In this document: piece after piece, positions 26,851 to 34,884 of the stretch
Layout of the letters: each line of letters begins with the position of its first letter
Numbering within the stretch: position 1 is the first letter of the stretch
DNA from: Ardenticatenaceae bacterium
GTDB lineage: Bacteria; Chloroflexota; Anaerolineae; Promineifilales; Promineifilaceae
Length of the DNA: 64,000 nucleotides
Direction of reading: 5' to 3'
Assembly: GCA_020634495.1 (NCBI GenBank)
Contig: JACKBR010000013.1
Coordinates: forward strand, 39,510 to 103,509
Program-made: the position numbers and the translations under genes
The notes under the pieces: generated by a model
Databases searched by the model: none
Seen by the model: the letters and a program-made list of their open reading frames with translations, nothing else
What the model was told of the DNA's origin: nothing

Positions 26851-27330
26851 TCATTCAATAACGATACCAGCCATCATTTCTTTTTCTTCTACGGCAACAT
26901 AATTGCCAATGATCTCGCGTACGGTGGGGCCGAAGAATTTACTCATCAGGCCCATGTTCATTTCTGCTACGTGTACTCTATTTTGGGCATCTTCATAGAC
27001 GGCAACGCGGCAGGGCATTATGGCGGTAACAAATTTGTCGGCGTCTGCCTTTAGGACGTTGTAGGCGTGGTGCGGCTGGCAGATTGAGACAATTTTTACG
27101 CGGGTCATATCATCGTGGCCTGCACCTTGCAGGGTTTTTTGAATATCGTAAATTTTGGGAACTTTCCAGCCGCGATCCAGTGCTGCTTTTTCGATGGCGG
27201 CGACGGTTTCTTCAAAGCCCAGCTTGCTAATCTGGTCTAAAAGCATCATTTTTGGCATTAGTTTGAAGGCGGCAACGGCCGTTCCTGCCAAACCTACTAT
27301 CAGGCCAATGATAAAACTCATTGCATTCAT
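26851..27330 (-). CDS. membrane-anchored DUF302 protein in hydrogenase operon
   Basis: Protein of 159 aa. An N-terminal hydrophobic helix (FIIGLIVGLAGTAVAAF) anchors it in the membrane; the rest is a DUF302 domain (about residues 35-155) with KIYDIQKTLQGAG, ISICQPHHAY-like VSICQPHHAYNVL and IMPCRVAVYED. The two Cys and paired His in those motifs could bind metal or haem, but that is inference. It lies between the maturation protease and hypB in the same direction, so it is probably made together with the hydrogenase. Function is unknown. Confidence 0.85.
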   Translation of the reverse strand: MNAMSFIIGLIVGLAGTAVAAFKLMPKMMLLDQISKLGFEETVAAIEKAALDRGWKVPKIYDIQKTLQGAGHDDMTRVKIVSICQPHHAYNVLKADADKFVTAIMPCRVAVYEDAQNRVHVAEMNMGLMSKFFGPTVREIIGNYVAVEEKEMMAGIVIE

Positions 27331-27369
27331 TTCATTCTCCTAAACATCAATTTCATCCAATTTCCTTGC

Positions 27370-27858
27370 TCAAATAGCAACTTGTTCCGGCAGCAGCTGC
27401 CACGATTGCAGTACGGCCGTTGCCCTACTCACGATCTCTGGCATTACCGTTTCAATCAAATTGCTCATGCCCAAACCCACCGTCAAATCTGCTGGCTGGG
27501 CACCCACAAGATACAAATTTGGCGGCAGCCTGTCCCGAATGCTGGCCAGAGCCAGCACTTCCTGGAAAGTGAGCTGGTGCTGTGACATCTTAAGTCCGCT
27601 GTACAAAGGAATCTCATTGCGGGCCAGTTCAATCACCGTTCCTGGCGCTTTGCCTGCGTTGGCGGCATCGAGGATGAGCAGATGGGAAGCCGCCTCGACC
27701 AACGGGAGCAGGTTTAGGCCCAATACCCCGCCATCGATAAATTCCACATTCGGCACCTTGCCCAGTTGTTCTTGCAGCGCAGCCAGCGCGTAAACGCCAA
27801 GCCCTTCGTCGGTTTGCAGCGTATTGCCCAGCCCCAGCACAATTTTTCTGTTGGCCAT
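27370..27858 (-). CDS. [NiFe]-hydrogenase maturation endopeptidase (HyaD/HybD family)
   Basis: Peptidase of 162 aa that should cut the C-terminal tail off the large subunit after nickel insertion. The family signature VLGLGNTLQTDEGLGVYA contains the first acidic nickel ligand, LLILDAANAG the second, and KMSQHQLTF the His ligand. It directly follows the large-subunit gene (106-bp gap containing a dyad), the usual place for the specific protease. Confidence 0.92.
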   Translation of the reverse strand: MANRKIVLGLGNTLQTDEGLGVYALAALQEQLGKVPNVEFIDGGVLGLNLLPLVEAASHLLILDAANAGKAPGTVIELARNEIPLYSGLKMSQHQLTFQEVLALASIRDRLPPNLYLVGAQPADLTVGLGMSNLIETVMPEIVSRATAVLQSWQLLPEQVAI

Positions 27859-27870
27859 ACTGTACCTCTT

Positions 27871-27950
27871 TGCAAATAGGACGCAGATCTCCTGAGTTAT
27901 CCGATAAGAAAAATCAGGCTTATCAGGTAAATCTGCGTTCTATTTTTGTT
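27871..27950. repeat. dyad between hynL and protease genes
   Basis: AATAGGACGCAGATCTCCTG on the left pairs with AAATCTGCGTTCTATTTTT on the right, around ATCAGGCTTATCAGG. The word GGACGCAGAT links it to the dyads at 19381 and 19578. It may lower transcription or protect the upstream structural-gene mRNA. Confidence 0.65.
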
Positions 27951-27964
27951 CATGTTCCGATTGC

Positions 27965-29704
27965 TTATCGAACGCAGACGTTGAGGCCAACGGCCGTTTC
28001 GCCCAAATCATTGCCCTCAGCATCCACCATGTGAATGGCACAGGCCATGCACGGGTCAAACGAATGCACCGTGCGCAAAATCTCCAAAGGCCATTCCGGC
28101 TTGGCCATCTGAGTGCCTACCAAGGACATCTCGTAAGCGCCCGGCTGGTCTTTGTGGTCGCGTGGCGAGGCGTTCCAGGTTGTGGGGACCACCATCTGGA
28201 AATTGTCGATTTTGCGATCTTTGATGACCACCCAATGCCCCAACGCGCCGCGTGGCGCTTCCATAAAGCCAAAGCCGCGTGCTTCGCGTGGCCAGGTGGT
28301 GGGTTCCCACTTGTCGCCGTTGAATGTCTTGGTGTTGCCTGCACTAATTTCGGCAATGAGTTCGTTGTAGAGCGTTCGTAAATGGTCGGCAAAAACTTTG
28401 GACTCCAGAGCACGAGCGGCCGTACGGCCCAGCGTGGAGAACAGCGCCTCCACCGGTGCGCCCAGCGCCTCCAGCGTGCCATCAACCAGGCCCACTGTTT
28501 GCGGGTGCCCCTTGCCATACATCGCCAGCACGCGGGCCAGTGGGCCAACTTCCATCGCCGTTTCATTCCAACGCGGGGCCTTGAGCCAGGTGTACTTTTG
28601 CTCCACTTCCAGGTAATCGTATGGCGGTTTGGGGCCGGTGTAGTTGAAGGCAGTTTCCCCCGCCCAGGGGTGACGCCCCACGCCATCGCCATCGGTGTAG
28701 TCGTACCAGGAATGGGCAATGAACTCCTTCATCAAATCCATATCTGTCGGGTCTGGCTCGATAATGTTGCCCAAGTCACGGTTCATAATGACCGCCCGTG
28801 GCACCAGGAATTTGCTCGTATCGTTGTGATCCACGTCGGGGAATTCGCCCCAGGTGAGGAAGTTGCCCAGCCCTTCGCCCAGCCCTGCATAATCCAGATA
28901 GTAGGGCGCGATGGCCAGCACGTCGGGCAGGTAAACCTGGTCCACAAAAGCAATAATCTTGTCGATGCTGTCGCTGATGACTGAGAGCCGCTCCGCATTG
29001 AGCGCGGTATCGCTGTTCAGGTCAATGGGCATGGGCACGCCGCCCACCACAAAGTTTGGATGCGGATTTTTGCCGCCAAAAATGGTGTGGATTTTGGTAA
29101 CGTGCGACTGCCAGTCGAGCGCTTCCAGGTAATGGGCTGTGGCCAGCAGATTGATCTCTGGCGGCAGTTTGTAGGCGGGATGGCCCCAGTACGCATTGGC
29201 AAACAGGGAAAGCTGCCCGCTGTCTACAATGGCCTGCACTTTGCGCTGCACGTCGGCAAAGTAGCCAGGTGATGAATTGGGCCAGGGGGAGATGGCTTGC
29301 TGGATAGCGGCCGTTTCTGCCGGATCAGCCTGCAAAGCGTTCACCACATCTACCCAATCCAGGGCGTGCAAATGGTAAAAATGCATCACATGATCATGCA
29401 CGTACTGCTGAGCGATCATCATGTTGCGCATCAGATTGGCCGCTTTGGGAATTTGAATGCCCAGGGCATCCTCCACAGCGCGAATGGAGGCGAAGGAGTG
29501 TACGGTGGTGCAAACGCCGCAGGCACGCTGCGTAAAGGCCCATGCCTCACGCGGGTCTCGCCCTTGCAAAATGAGCTCAATGCCGCGCACCATCGTGCCA
29601 GAGGAGTACGCGGAGGTAATGGTGTTGTTTGCATCCAGCTCCGCCTCAATACGCAAATGCCCTTCGATGCGGGTAATGGGGTCTACTACAATTCTTTCAG
29701 CCAT
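27965..29704 (-). CDS. hynL: [NiFe]-hydrogenase large subunit
   Basis: Catalytic subunit of a group 1 uptake hydrogenase, 579 aa. The N-terminal nickel motif is RACGVC at residues 60-65 and the C-terminal one is DPCMACAIH at 550-558. Cleavage after His558 would release a 21-residue tail (starting MVDAEGN), the job of the protease encoded next. RIEGHLRIEAE near the N-terminus is typical. The subunit has no export signal and should be carried through the Tat system by the small subunit. It is the fourth structural gene, following isp2 by 10 bp. Use of the Hyn name follows gene order rather than a phylogeny. Confidence 0.95.
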   Translation of the reverse strand: MAERIVVDPITRIEGHLRIEAELDANNTITSAYSSGTMVRGIELILQGRDPREAWAFTQRACGVCTTVHSFASIRAVEDALGIQIPKAANLMRNMMIAQQYVHDHVMHFYHLHALDWVDVVNALQADPAETAAIQQAISPWPNSSPGYFADVQRKVQAIVDSGQLSLFANAYWGHPAYKLPPEINLLATAHYLEALDWQSHVTKIHTIFGGKNPHPNFVVGGVPMPIDLNSDTALNAERLSVISDSIDKIIAFVDQVYLPDVLAIAPYYLDYAGLGEGLGNFLTWGEFPDVDHNDTSKFLVPRAVIMNRDLGNIIEPDPTDMDLMKEFIAHSWYDYTDGDGVGRHPWAGETAFNYTGPKPPYDYLEVEQKYTWLKAPRWNETAMEVGPLARVLAMYGKGHPQTVGLVDGTLEALGAPVEALFSTLGRTAARALESKVFADHLRTLYNELIAEISAGNTKTFNGDKWEPTTWPREARGFGFMEAPRGALGHWVVIKDRKIDNFQMVVPTTWNASPRDHKDQPGAYEMSLVGTQMAKPEWPLEILRTVHSFDPCMACAIHMVDAEGNDLGETAVGLNVCVR

Positions 29705-29714
29705 TTTCTACTCC

Positions 29715-30983
29715 TTATGCCTCCACCAATGCTTCCGAAACGAGCCGGACAAGGCCAGTGACTTCTGTCTGCTGGTTGTGGTGCTTAAATCCTTCGGTGA
29801 ACTGCAAGCGGCAGTTGGTACAGGTGGTGATGACGGTGTCTGCCCCTGCGCCTTTGACTTCATCAATTTTGATGGTGAACGCCGCCATGCGGTTGTTGTA
29901 GCCTTCTTCAAAGCCGCGCATACCGCCGCCACCACCGCAGCAGATGGAGTTTTCGCGGTTGTGGGCCAATTCTTTGTACTTGGTGGGAATGAGGTGGTGG
30001 ATTACTTCACGGGGTTCATCCATGATGCCGCCCGTGCGTTGAATGCGGCAAGAATCGTGGAAAGTGAAAGTACGGCCGTTATCCCAGTACCCCTTTTCCA
30101 GCTTAATCCGTCCCTCGCGGAAGAATTGGGCCATCACCTCAGTAATATGCTCAATTTTGAAGGGCAAAGGCTCGCCCGTGGCGTTGGGGTAGCCGTCGCG
30201 CAGCGTGGTGAAGCCGTGGCCGCATTCGGTCACAATCACCCGCTTCACGCCCAGCTCCTTGGCCGTGTTCACAATGCGGTCGGCCAAGGTTTTCATCAGC
30301 TTGCCGTTGCTGGTGACCGCCCCCATGTTGAAGGCATCGCGGGCTTTCAGGCTCACCGTCCAATTTTCCCCGGCGGCGTTCATGATGCGGGCCATATGCT
30401 TCAGGTTTTCGCGGAAAGCGGTGATTTCTAGCACGGTGAACACAATCAGAGAGTCGGCACCCTTTTTATCAATGGGAATCTCGATACCCTCGTCATCCAG
30501 CGAATGGAACCATTCTGACCATTCTTTGTCGGTGAAGCCGTTGGGGCTGCCTTTTGCTTCCTGGTTAACCGCTTTCTTGTGCAGCCCTTCCGGCAGTTCA
30601 CCCGCGGCCGTCAGCCCGCCGCGCACAATTTTAATCAGCGAGGCCAGGTCAATGCCCATCGGGCAAACAAACGAGCATTTGCCGCAAAGGGAGCAAGCGC
30701 CATAGTCGTAACTTTTCCACTCTTTAATATCTTCGTTGGTAATTTCTTTTTCAATGCCCAACGCTTTTTTGAACCGACCGGCGACGGTAAACCGCTGCTC
30801 GTATGCTCTGCGCAACAGTTCCACTTTCCACACCGGCGTGTATTCGGGAACGGCCGTTGCCTGGTAGTAGTGACATGCCTCGGCGCACATGCCGCAGCGC
30901 GTACACGCTTCTAACAATGCAGCAACGCGTCCCCCGGATTTTTTAACAAAACTATCAATAGCAGTTTCAGCTTGTGTTGCCAT
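29715..30983 (-). CDS. isp2: HdrD-like iron-sulfur protein Isp2 of hydrogenase
   Basis: Protein of 422 aa related to heterodisulfide reductase HdrD. Two 4Fe-4S ferredoxin motifs lie near the N-terminus (Cys27/30/33/37 and Cys97/100/103/107, each followed by Pro or His). The C-terminal part has one well-formed CCG motif (FHDSC, then ICCGGGGGM, then TCTNC) and a degenerate first one (VTECGHGF). In hynS-isp1-isp2-hynL loci this protein is thought to pass electrons between the hydrogenase and the Isp1 cytochrome. Gaps to its neighbours are about 10 bp. Confidence 0.92.
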   Translation of the reverse strand: MATQAETAIDSFVKKSGGRVAALLEACTRCGMCAEACHYYQATAVPEYTPVWKVELLRRAYEQRFTVAGRFKKALGIEKEITNEDIKEWKSYDYGACSLCGKCSFVCPMGIDLASLIKIVRGGLTAAGELPEGLHKKAVNQEAKGSPNGFTDKEWSEWFHSLDDEGIEIPIDKKGADSLIVFTVLEITAFRENLKHMARIMNAAGENWTVSLKARDAFNMGAVTSNGKLMKTLADRIVNTAKELGVKRVIVTECGHGFTTLRDGYPNATGEPLPFKIEHITEVMAQFFREGRIKLEKGYWDNGRTFTFHDSCRIQRTGGIMDEPREVIHHLIPTKYKELAHNRENSICCGGGGGMRGFEEGYNNRMAAFTIKIDEVKGAGADTVITTCTNCRLQFTEGFKHHNQQTEVTGLVRLVSEALVEA

Positions 30984-30993
30984 GATCTTACTC

Positions 30994-31671
30994 CTAGGGG
31001 TTCACGCCATATTTGCCCCATTCTGTGCCGTGTGTGGTGCGCGAGAAGGGGTAAAAGATGAAATGAGAAATACGGCTTAGCGGGATCCAGATGAGCATCC
31101 AGTTCACCGTTAGCATGTGCAGGCTGTAAGCGACCTCGTACCGGAAAAATAGGTGGTGGGTCATGATGTAGCCGCTAATCATTGGCAGAAAAACAAACAG
31201 CCAATTCAGGTATTCTGGCAACCCGCTGAGCATTTTCATGACAGGATGGGTAAAGCGAAGCACGATTAGCACCAGCATGGCAACGATGGCGGCCACGGCC
31301 AGCCAATCTACAAAGGGCAGCCCAAGCGTGGGCCAGCCAAAACCAAGTAAGCTCTTCCAGACCAGCATGTGTGGTGTACCCAGCAAAATGACGACGAACA
31401 GTCCCAGATGGAAAAGCCCGCCTGCGATGTACATTGTAGGATTACGCTTGAAGGTGCCTTTTACCCAAGGAATAAAGGGCAGAATGAGCAAGCTTTTGAG
31501 CCAGGTTTTGGCCACGCCGGTGGCTTTGCTGCCGCGTGGCTTGCTGTAATCTTTGCTCCAGCCCAGCATGACGACGCGCACAAGACGGTAAAACATGCCA
31601 GCGATGAAAATGAGCAGGGAGAAATAAAACATTGGTCCCCGCGTGAATTCGAGAAATGCGTTCCAGTCCAT
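30994..31671 (-). CDS. isp1: NarI-like b-type cytochrome Isp1 of hydrogenase
   Basis: Integral membrane protein of 225 aa with about five hydrophobic segments, like the nitrate reductase gamma/HdrE family. His residues suited to ligate two b haems occur in the helices (FHLGLFVVILLGTPHML, LRFTHPVMKML, MTHHLFF, SLHMLTVNW). With Isp2 it should connect the hydrogenase to the menaquinone pool. It is placed between the small subunit and isp2 with gaps of about 10 bp, the order found in Allochromatium and Thiocapsa hyn loci. Confidence 0.92.
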   Translation of the reverse strand: MDWNAFLEFTRGPMFYFSLLIFIAGMFYRLVRVVMLGWSKDYSKPRGSKATGVAKTWLKSLLILPFIPWVKGTFKRNPTMYIAGGLFHLGLFVVILLGTPHMLVWKSLLGFGWPTLGLPFVDWLAVAAIVAMLVLIVLRFTHPVMKMLSGLPEYLNWLFVFLPMISGYIMTHHLFFRYEVAYSLHMLTVNWMLIWIPLSRISHFIFYPFSRTTHGTEWGKYGVNP

Positions 31672-31680
31672 GATTTTCTC

Positions 31681-32775
31681 CTACTTTTTCTGTGCTTTGT
31701 TGGCTGTGGCCATGCCAGCCCCAAGGACGACGCCGACAGCAGCAGCACCGGCAGCGGCTGCGGCGGCAGGCCGCTGCAATGGGGCAGATTGCCCCTGATA
31801 GAAACCACCCCCATCCCAGAAATCGGGTTCTGAGCAGCCCAGGCAGGGGTGCCCCGATTGGATGGGGAAGGAGGTGCCGCCGTCCCATTTGATGCTGGCG
31901 CAGGCGTTGTAGGTGGTTGGCCCTTTGCAGCCAAGCTTGTAGAGGCACCACCCTTTTTGGGCACCTTCGTCGTCGAATGATTTGGCGAACTTGCCTGCTT
32001 CGTAAAACGGCCGTCTCAAACACCGATCATGCACCGTGACCCCATAAAACGTTTTGGGTCGGTTCAGATCATCCAGCTCTGGCAAGTTACCAAACACCAG
32101 GAAGTGGGCAATGGTGCCGGTTGTTGCTTCTGGTATGGCCGGGCAGCCGGGGATATTGACTACCGTTTTGTCCGGCAGCATGTCCAGCACGCTTTTGGCC
32201 CCGGTGGGGTTGGGGCTGGCAGCGGGCAGGCCGCCAAAGGCGGCACAGTTGCCCGTAGCGATAATTGCCGCCGCGCCATCTGCTGCTTCCAGCAAAATAT
32301 CTTCGGCGGAACGGCCGCCAATGGTGCAATAGCCCCCATCGCCTGCGGTGGGGATGCTGCCCTCTACGACCAGCAAATACTGCCCGCGGTACTGCTCCAT
32401 AATCGCTTGTTTGTTCGCTTCGGTTTGGTGTCCGGCAGCGGCCGTCAGGGTCTCATGGTATTCAATTGAAATTTTATTGAGGACCAAATCAATGAGGGTG
32501 GGCGATTGTGAGCGGGTGAGCGCTTCACTACAGCCAGCACAGTCCTGGAATTCGAGCCAGATGACCGGAACGCGGGGGCGGCTTTCTAGCGCCTCGGCAA
32601 CCTGGTAAATAATTTTGGCACCTTTGCGAAGATGGGGCGGGAGGTTGCTGTCTCCGATAGGCGGCAGCTTGTTCATACCCATCGCACCCACCAGAATGCC
32701 ACAGGTTTTTAGAAACTCGCGCCGCGAGACCCCTTCGCTTTTGAGGTGTTCATAGACGCTTTTTTCGACCATCAT
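31681..32775 (-). CDS. hynS: [NiFe]-hydrogenase small subunit, Tat-exported
   Basis: Electron-transfer subunit of 364 aa. The twin-arginine signal SRRREFLK-like SRREFLKTCGILVG begins at Arg18, so the mature heterodimer faces outside. Cluster ligands are visible in LEFQDCAGC, ATGNCAAFGG, IPGCPA, LGCKGPTTYNACA and HPCLGCSEPDFWD. The C-terminal 35 residues are Ala-rich and hydrophobic (AAAAAAGAAAVGVVLGAGMA) and probably form a membrane anchor. First gene of the operon; its promoter should lie in 32776-32896, divergent from nothing but following the regulator gene. Confidence 0.95.
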   Translation of the reverse strand: MMVEKSVYEHLKSEGVSRREFLKTCGILVGAMGMNKLPPIGDSNLPPHLRKGAKIIYQVAEALESRPRVPVIWLEFQDCAGCSEALTRSQSPTLIDLVLNKISIEYHETLTAAAGHQTEANKQAIMEQYRGQYLLVVEGSIPTAGDGGYCTIGGRSAEDILLEAADGAAAIIATGNCAAFGGLPAASPNPTGAKSVLDMLPDKTVVNIPGCPAIPEATTGTIAHFLVFGNLPELDDLNRPKTFYGVTVHDRCLRRPFYEAGKFAKSFDDEGAQKGWCLYKLGCKGPTTYNACASIKWDGGTSFPIQSGHPCLGCSEPDFWDGGGFYQGQSAPLQRPAAAAAAGAAAVGVVLGAGMATANKAQKK

Positions 32776-32896
32776 CTACTCCTTCTGCAGTAAAAATGCA
32801 ATGAAATGTCGGCGGAAACGGGAGAATGAGGGTGCTCAATTCTCACGTTTAGCGTCGGCGTCGGCAGGAGGAGCTGTGGCCTGTTGGGCTTGTGTC

Positions 32897-33655
32897 CTAA
32901 CTGCCTAAATTACTCATGTCTGCTATTTGTTTTAGGCGGCCCATGAGATCAGCACGTTCGCGCCCAATTTGGACAAATGCTAGAGCTACCTTTTTTAGCC
33001 AGCGGGTAATTTCTTGTGTTTTGCGATTGTCTAGCACAACCAATTTGTGGCTGGCTTCTACCAGGGCATCGGCATCGATGCTATGTTTTTGGGCGAGGGT
33101 GCGAATTTCACTATCTCGTTCTGCCTGTGCCTGTGGCTGTGTGTAAAACTGGCCAGCGATGAGCATGGCGCTGCTTTTTCCATTTAGATCGATGGCTGCA
33201 TGGGCATACTGCAAGCCAGCATGGCAGGTGACAAAGCGGAGCTGGGCATCGTTTCCTTGCACCAATTGTTGCCATGATTTGTGGCACGCGGCACGGCCGC
33301 TTTCTGAATTGAGGATGAGCTGGCAAAATTGGCCACAATTGCTAATGCGGGTGAGGGGATTGCCTTCGAAATCAGTGGTTACAGCCCCTATATCCGCAAT
33401 TTCTGCGCAGACATCTTGAACGGCCTGGACACAATTGAGAGGGAGTATTTCTCTTGAGGGTGTGGTTTCCAGGGGAATCCTGGTGGCTGATTCTGTAGGC
33501 AGGCCGAGGAGCTGCTGCACCTCTTGGCGGGGGAAGCGCCACTGCTGCCCAACTTTAACACCCGTCAAACGGCCGTCTTTTCGCATCCGGTAGACTGTGG
33601 TTCTATCTACCTGTAATAGTTCTTGTACCTGTCGTGTTGTCAATAAATCTTCCAT
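32897..33655 (-). CDS. PocR-type sensory regulator with excisionase-like HTH
   Basis: Regulator of 252 aa. Residues about 4-55 form a MerR/excisionase-type DNA-binding domain (TTRQVQELLQVDRTTVYRM, then GRLTGVKVGQQWRFPRQEV). Residues about 75-235 form a PocR domain (GQFCQLI, GRAACHKSW, TCHAGLQYAHAAI), a PAS-like sensor with conserved Cys. I chose the ATG at 33655 because the DNA-binding domain starts there; an upstream TTG/ATG would run into the operator array. Its place directly upstream of hynS, same strand, suggests it controls the hydrogenase operon. Confidence 0.87.
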   Translation of the reverse strand: MEDLLTTRQVQELLQVDRTTVYRMRKDGRLTGVKVGQQWRFPRQEVQQLLGLPTESATRIPLETTPSREILPLNCVQAVQDVCAEIADIGAVTTDFEGNPLTRISNCGQFCQLILNSESGRAACHKSWQQLVQGNDAQLRFVTCHAGLQYAHAAIDLNGKSSAMLIAGQFYTQPQAQAERDSEIRTLAQKHSIDADALVEASHKLVVLDNRKTQEITRWLKKVALAFVQIGRERADLMGRLKQIADMSNLGS

Positions 33656-33666
33656 GAGTTTGCCTA

Positions 33667-33752
33667 TTGCAACACGTTGCAACGTATAGAAATAAGTTGC
33701 AACATGCTGCACATTTTGCCCGATATTGCATCAATGTGCAATAGGTTGCAAT
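33667..33752. promoter_or_regulatory. array of five TTGCA(A) operator-like repeats upstream of the PocR regulator
   Basis: TTGCAAC starts at 33667, 33677 and 33697, with TTGCATC at 33726 and TTGCAAT at 33746. Two copies are perfect GTTGCAAC palindromes (33676-33683 and 33696-33703), and TTGCATCAATGTGCAA forms another dyad. Spacings of 10, 20, 29 and 20 bp put them on nearly the same helix face. They start 12 bp upstream of the regulator's ATG, so they are likely autoregulatory sites. Confidence 0.6.
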
Positions 33753-33820
33753 GCTGATGTGATGATTGTCATATGATGTATGTGCTGATGATCATGCTTG
33801 AATTGTGCTGGGTTATTTTT

Positions 33821-34180
33821 TTATGGGGTATGCCTGAATATGATGAGTATACATGCTAGTAAAACCAGGTCTAGCAGCAAGGTGAGGAGGTCAAAGATAC
33901 CAAACTGGTCGGTGAAGGTGAGGAGAATGTTGATTGCCAAAACGGCCGTTACCCCAAATCGATACCAGCCAGCCTGCTTTTGCACCGCCCAACTGCACCA
34001 CAAAAAGGCCGCCACATTTCCCAACATCAAAATGGCAATTATCCACAACACTGCACCGCCCGGCGCACCGCTGCCAATGCGCACCATGCTCCAGATGCCA
34101 AAGATTAGCCAAACGGCCGCATTTAGCCAAAACAGCCACTTACTCAACTGAATCAGTTGATGCGGGCTGGGCAGGGTCAT
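33821..34180 (-). CDS. small four-helix membrane protein
   Basis: Protein of 119 aa with four hydrophobic stretches (WLFWLNAAVWLIFGIW, AVLWIIAILMLGNVAAFLW, FGVTAVLAINILLTF, LLTLLLDLVLLACILIIF). I do not recognise a family with certainty. Its ATG overlaps the stop of the amidotransferase gene by 4 nt (ATGA), so the two are translated together. Function unknown. Confidence 0.65.
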   Translation of the reverse strand: MTLPSPHQLIQLSKWLFWLNAAVWLIFGIWSMVRIGSGAPGGAVLWIIAILMLGNVAAFLWCSWAVQKQAGWYRFGVTAVLAINILLTFTDQFGIFDLLTLLLDLVLLACILIIFRHTP

Positions 34181-34860
34181 TGCTTAATTAGCCCTGCCTG
34201 CTGGCAAAAATTGTGGATGAGGGTGCGGCCAGACGGGTGCTCATCGGTGTAATATTCGGGGTGGAACTGGGTGCCGATGATGGGATGGGTGTTGTGGATG
34301 AAGATTTGGTGGTGAGATACGGCCGTTTCCCCATAATTCTCAAAATCTTTTGGCACTGCCTTGGCCTCCCAAGAATGCGCCTGCCGCATAATGGGTGCAT
34401 CCCCCAGCCCGGCCAGCAGCGGGTGCGATTTGGTGAGTTTTATAGGCAGGTAGCCAAACTCTTTTTTCATGCCAGGGGCAAAATTTGGATTGTGGTCTGT
34501 TTCATCTGCTGCCAGGGGGCCAATGGGGGCTACGGCGATGCCAAACGCTTCGGCCAGCACTTCGAAGCCGCCGCAAAAACCAAACACGGGCCACTGCTTG
34601 CTAGTAACGGCCGTATGCAGCCCAATCAGGTCTGCCGGATCGTACTCATCTGGATTGGCGCTGCTGCCAGAGATGAAAATTGCTTTGGCTTCCAGCTGAT
34701 TAAGCAAGGCAGGGGTCACCTGATTGTACCGCACGATCAGGCAGTGGTCGCCGGTCAAATCTTCCAGGCGATATTTAATGCGCACCCGGGCCGCCATAAT
34801 CTTCTCGCCCCAAGATTTCGCATAGGCATCAATGTGTTCGTTATCAACAAATACCAGCAT
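34177..34860 (-). CDS. class I glutamine amidotransferase-like protein
   Basis: GATase1-fold protein of 227 aa. The nucleophile elbow is VFGFCGGFEVLAEAFG (GxCxG), and the His-Glu pair is in GTQFHPEYY near the C-terminus, so the triad looks complete. There is no synthase domain fused to it, and it could hydrolyse gamma-glutamyl compounds or donate ammonia to an unknown partner. I chose the ATG at 34860; a TTG 18 nt upstream is also in frame. TATTAT lies 8 nt upstream, again a very short leader. Confidence 0.83.
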   Translation of the reverse strand: MLVFVDNEHIDAYAKSWGEKIMAARVRIKYRLEDLTGDHCLIVRYNQVTPALLNQLEAKAIFISGSSANPDEYDPADLIGLHTAVTSKQWPVFGFCGGFEVLAEAFGIAVAPIGPLAADETDHNPNFAPGMKKEFGYLPIKLTKSHPLLAGLGDAPIMRQAHSWEAKAVPKDFENYGETAVSHHQIFIHNTHPIIGTQFHPEYYTDEHPSGRTLIHNFCQQAGLIKQ

Positions 34861-34884
34861 ACCCCCCAATAATACCAATACTCA

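Noticed and set aside
29457..30431. 324-codon open frame on the plus strand across the hydrogenase genes
   Set aside because: It is antisense to hynL and isp2, which have clear motifs and codon use; the plus-strand frame has no family features.
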